Origin: JALHTG01 sp964528315
GTDB lineage: Archaea; Thermoproteota; Bathyarchaeia; 40CM-2-53-6; JALHTG01
DNA length: 7,940 bases
Direction of reading: 5' to 3'
Assembly: GCA_964528315.1 (NCBI GenBank)
Contig: CAZGRO010000066.1
Coordinates: forward strand, 1-7,940
Position numbers and translations under genes: made by a program
The notes under the pieces: model-generated
The model's input: only the letters and a program-made list of their open reading frames with translations
Told to the model about the DNA's origin: nothing
The model's database searches: none
In this document: positions 6,466 through 7,940 of the stretch, piece by piece
Layout: each line of letters begins with the position of its first letter
Numbering within the stretch: position 1 is the stretch's first letter

Positions 6466-6722
6466 TTCTCCAACTCAGCGAGGCAACTTGAAAATGGTAT
6501 CTTCTCGTATGATCTACTCCCTAGCTGCATGTCAACGCCATCCCTGTGGATATCGATATACACTGAGCCTTTTCCCTTAATCCCGTAGCTAATGGACAGC
6601 TTTGGTCCTATCCTTCCGCTACTGCCAACGCCTTCGAATTTCTGCACTTGGTCCAGAATTCGCTCGTAGAGTTCGAATCCTTCTTCTCCGACTGCCGCTA
6701 CCGCCTTCTCCTTGTCAATCAT
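6450..6722 (-). CDS. unrecognised 90-residue protein
   Basis: I do not recognise this family. The protein begins with a long amphipathic helix (about 3-28, EKAVAAVGEEGFELYERILD). A Gly-rich turn (about 31-37) and several likely strands follow (KLSISYGI 41-48, SVYIDIHRDGVDMQL 53-67), and a closing helix ends in LAELEKFLKS. This helix-sheet-helix outline, even composition and lack of signal peptide or membrane segment suggest a small, compact cytoplasmic protein. A single cysteine sits near residue 80. The ATG at 6722 has no clear ribosome-binding site. ACATAAGAC on the minus strand around 6755-6764 is a weak TATA candidate at the right distance for a short leader. The gene is convergent with the peptidase gene (48 bases between stop codons) and lies 68 bases from the start of a possible tiny plus-strand gene. 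It ends in TAG like most genes here. Confidence 0.7.
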   Translation of the reverse strand: MIDKEKAVAAVGEEGFELYERILDQVQKFEGVGSSGRIGPKLSISYGIKGKGSVYIDIHRDGVDMQLGSRSYEKIPFSSCLAELEKFLKS

Positions 6723-6790
6723 GCAGTTCAGCGCGCACCCGATTGCCCTTTTGTAGAGTCTTATGTCTCAACTCTTCCTGATATTACTTC

Positions 6791-6922
6791 ATGCCAAGGC
6801 GAAGGAAACGGAGATTCAAGCTTCAGACTGGACTGAAGCGTGGAGTGAAAAGAGGAGTCAGAAGAACCAGACGGAGAGTCGACAAAAGTCTCACCAGGAT
6901 AGGGATGAGACTTTCCGGCTAG
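6791..6922 (+). CDS. possible 43-residue, highly basic small protein (nucleic-acid binding?)
   Basis: An ATG at 6791 opens a 43-codon frame ending in TAG. The product starts MPRRRKRRFKLQTGLKRGVK and contains 14 Arg and 5 Lys with a single acidic residue (Asp31). Leu15, Val19, Val23, Val30, Leu34, Ile37 and Leu41 recur at helical spacing, and LKRGVKRGVRR is a short internal repeat (residues 15-25). Such a peptide would be expected to bind RNA, DNA or the ribosome. No ribosome-binding site precedes the ATG, but TCTTATGT around 6758-6765 could be a weak TATA element giving a near-leaderless message. The frame lies in the 300-base gap 6723-7022. A longer overlapping frame (6763-6987) has a less natural composition and is likely its shadow, or both are chance. 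The rest of the gap (6923-7022) shows only a weak AAGGG/CCCTT-type dyad. Confidence 0.4.
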   Translation: MPRRRKRRFKLQTGLKRGVKRGVRRTRRRVDKSLTRIGMRLSG

Positions 6923-7022
6923 AAGCGTGGCAGCCAACCGAAACTGGTGAGTCGATATTGATTCTTATTCATTCTGCTACCTTGTGATAAGGGATAGGCC
7001 GAAGGTTGACCCGCCCTTTCTG

Positions 7023-7940
7023 TTAAGTCGTAGTTCGTTTCTCTCGAAATCCAAGCGTAACCAGAAGACCCATTACAGTAATCGAGGCCAGGGCCAAGAA
7101 TGCAGTTGGGAAACCCCTTGAATCAACCATGCTGCCCATAATGGCCGGGCTAAGACCTGTTATCAAGTGTCGGACGGTGTTGACCCTTCCCACGATCACA
7201 GCTCGCTTGGACGAAGGAATCATCGTCATCAGGAGAGCGAACATTGGCGGAATAGATGTATGCAAACCAAATCCCAGCAAGATCAGGGCTAACAACAACC
7301 AATGCTCTCCTTGAAGCAGAACGAGGAGAACTATTCCTGACGCCAGTGATGTTGTCGAAGCTAGCACCACATTCTTTCGCCCAACTCTGTCAGAAAGATG
7401 TCCTCCCAGCGGCCTGCCGAAAATCCCCAGTGTGTGTGGAACCGATACATAGTATGCTAGATAGGCCAACTGGATCCCCTTATCAGCTGAAAGATATAGG
7501 GGAAGAAAGGAGGACGCTGCATGAAACACGAACGAATGAAACGTGAATATTAGAAACAACATTAGAAGACCTCTGTCGAAGACTCCTTGCGGCTGCTCCG
7601 ATTCACGTGTCTCTTCTGGTTGAAATCCTTCCCCGCCGGGCAAAAACATCCAGACTGCTACTGAGACCGCCACGGCAAGCGCTGCGCAGACAACGTAGGT
7701 GAGTCTCCAGCTTAGTGAAAGTGCCAACGGTAGTATTGTGAGAGAGGAGAGTAGACTTCCCAGCGAAACAGCGGATTCATGTGTACCTATGGCCTTGCCT
7801 ATTTCCCGTTCTTCAAAGATATTCGAGATGTAGGCCGTAGCAACAGTGAGGTGGCAGCCTGAGCCAATTGCTCCCACAGCGCAGAAAATGAAGAATTGAA
7901 TGTAGCTGGTAGATGTTGCCAAGAGAACAGAGAATAGTGC
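7023..7940 (-). CDS. MFS transporter, N-terminus cut by window edge
   Basis: This is a major facilitator superfamily secondary transporter of unknown substrate. The frame is open to the right edge; the visible 305 codons cover about three quarters of a usual 390-400 residue protein. Roughly helices 1-3 are missing, so the TTG at 7922 is not the true start. Visible parts, numbered from that TTG, are helix 4 (about 7-32), the cytoplasmic loop EEREIGKAIG (37-46), helix 5 with HESAVSLGS (48-56), helix 6 starting at the typical WRLTYV, and a charged central loop (about 95-113). Six C-terminal helices follow. The loop between helices 8 and 9 carries the hallmark motif GRPLGGHLSDRVGRKN (about 168-183). 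The helix 4-5 region faintly resembles fosmidomycin-resistance-type or other drug-efflux MFS proteins, which is not enough to assign a substrate. It ends in TAA at 7023-7025, oriented against the plus-strand genes and unlinked to them. Confidence 0.92.
   Translation of the reverse strand, partial: ALFSVLLATSTSYIQFFIFCAVGAIGSGCHLTVATAYISNIFEEREIGKAIGTHESAVSLGSLLSSLTILPLALSLSWRLTYVVCAALAVAVSVAVWMFLPGGEGFQPEETRESEQPQGVFDRGLLMLFLIFTFHSFVFHAASSFLPLYLSADKGIQLAYLAYYVSVPHTLGIFGRPLGGHLSDRVGRKNVVLASTTSLASGIVLLVLLQGEHWLLLALILLGFGLHTSIPPMFALLMTMIPSSKRAVIVGRVNTVRHLITGLSPAIMGSMVDSRGFPTAFLALASITVMGLLVTLGFREKRTTT

Noticed and set aside
6835..6930. Nine-base direct repeat GAAGCGTGG at 6835-6843 and 6922-6930
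   Set aside because: Two short copies only, with no regular spacing, flanking structure or further copies; no CRISPR array, insertion sequence end or attachment site is supported anywhere in the window.
6763..6987. 74-codon plus-strand frame in the gap before the transporter
   Set aside because: Rich in Gln, Glu, Ser and Lys without structure signals and overlapping the better-looking 43-codon frame at 6791; neither is proven, but this one looks more like a shadow.

Overview
The window looks archaeal and from an anaerobic or oxygen-wary organism. The evidence is an AT-rich TATA-like box placed for a leaderless GTG start (about 901-909 for the gene at 933), a large class III ribonucleotide reductase (NrdD)-type protein carrying an N-terminal ArsR-like winged helix as seen in archaea, heavy use of AGA/AGG arginine codons, and a secreted peptidase held by a Ser/Thr-rich stalk plus a C-terminal membrane anchor. 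A Thermoproteota/Bathyarchaeia-like source is my best guess, but the window has no rRNA or marker gene to settle it. TAG is the commonest stop codon here.

Layout: 1-365 is a poorly coding or decayed stretch. Position 445-759 (+) encodes a 104-aa TIGR04076-family protein of unknown function. Position 933-3215 (+) encodes a 760-aa winged-helix/ATP-cone/NrdD-like protein. Position 3435-4652 (+) encodes a DUF438-hemerythrin-PAS protein, a presumed oxygen/NO/redox sensor. Position 4701-6401 (+) encodes an exported, membrane-anchored M28-type zinc peptidase with a PA-like insert. Position 6450-6722 (-) is an unrecognised 90-aa protein convergent with the peptidase. Position 6791-6922 (+) is a possible 43-aa, extremely basic mini-protein. 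Position 7023 to the right edge (-) is the C-terminal three quarters of an MFS transporter cut by the window.

The most notable gene is the NrdD-like one. Its fold signatures, C-terminal zinc ribbon and tail align with active archaeal NrdD, but by my reading all three radical-chain residues are replaced: the glycyl-radical Gly by Ala735, the thiyl-radical Cys by Thr449, and the reductant Cys by Glu254. With a DNA-binding domain and an ATP-cone retained, it reads as a nucleotide-sensing transcription factor built from a dead reductase, analogous in logic to bacterial NrdR. That function is an inference. Its promoter is flanked by short related inverted motifs that could be an autoregulatory operator. 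The next gene encodes a redox-sensor-type protein, so the pair may belong to oxygen/redox and dNTP control. No nrdG activase is present in the window.

The peptidase, 90-aa protein and transporter look like ordinary, functionally unlinked neighbours.
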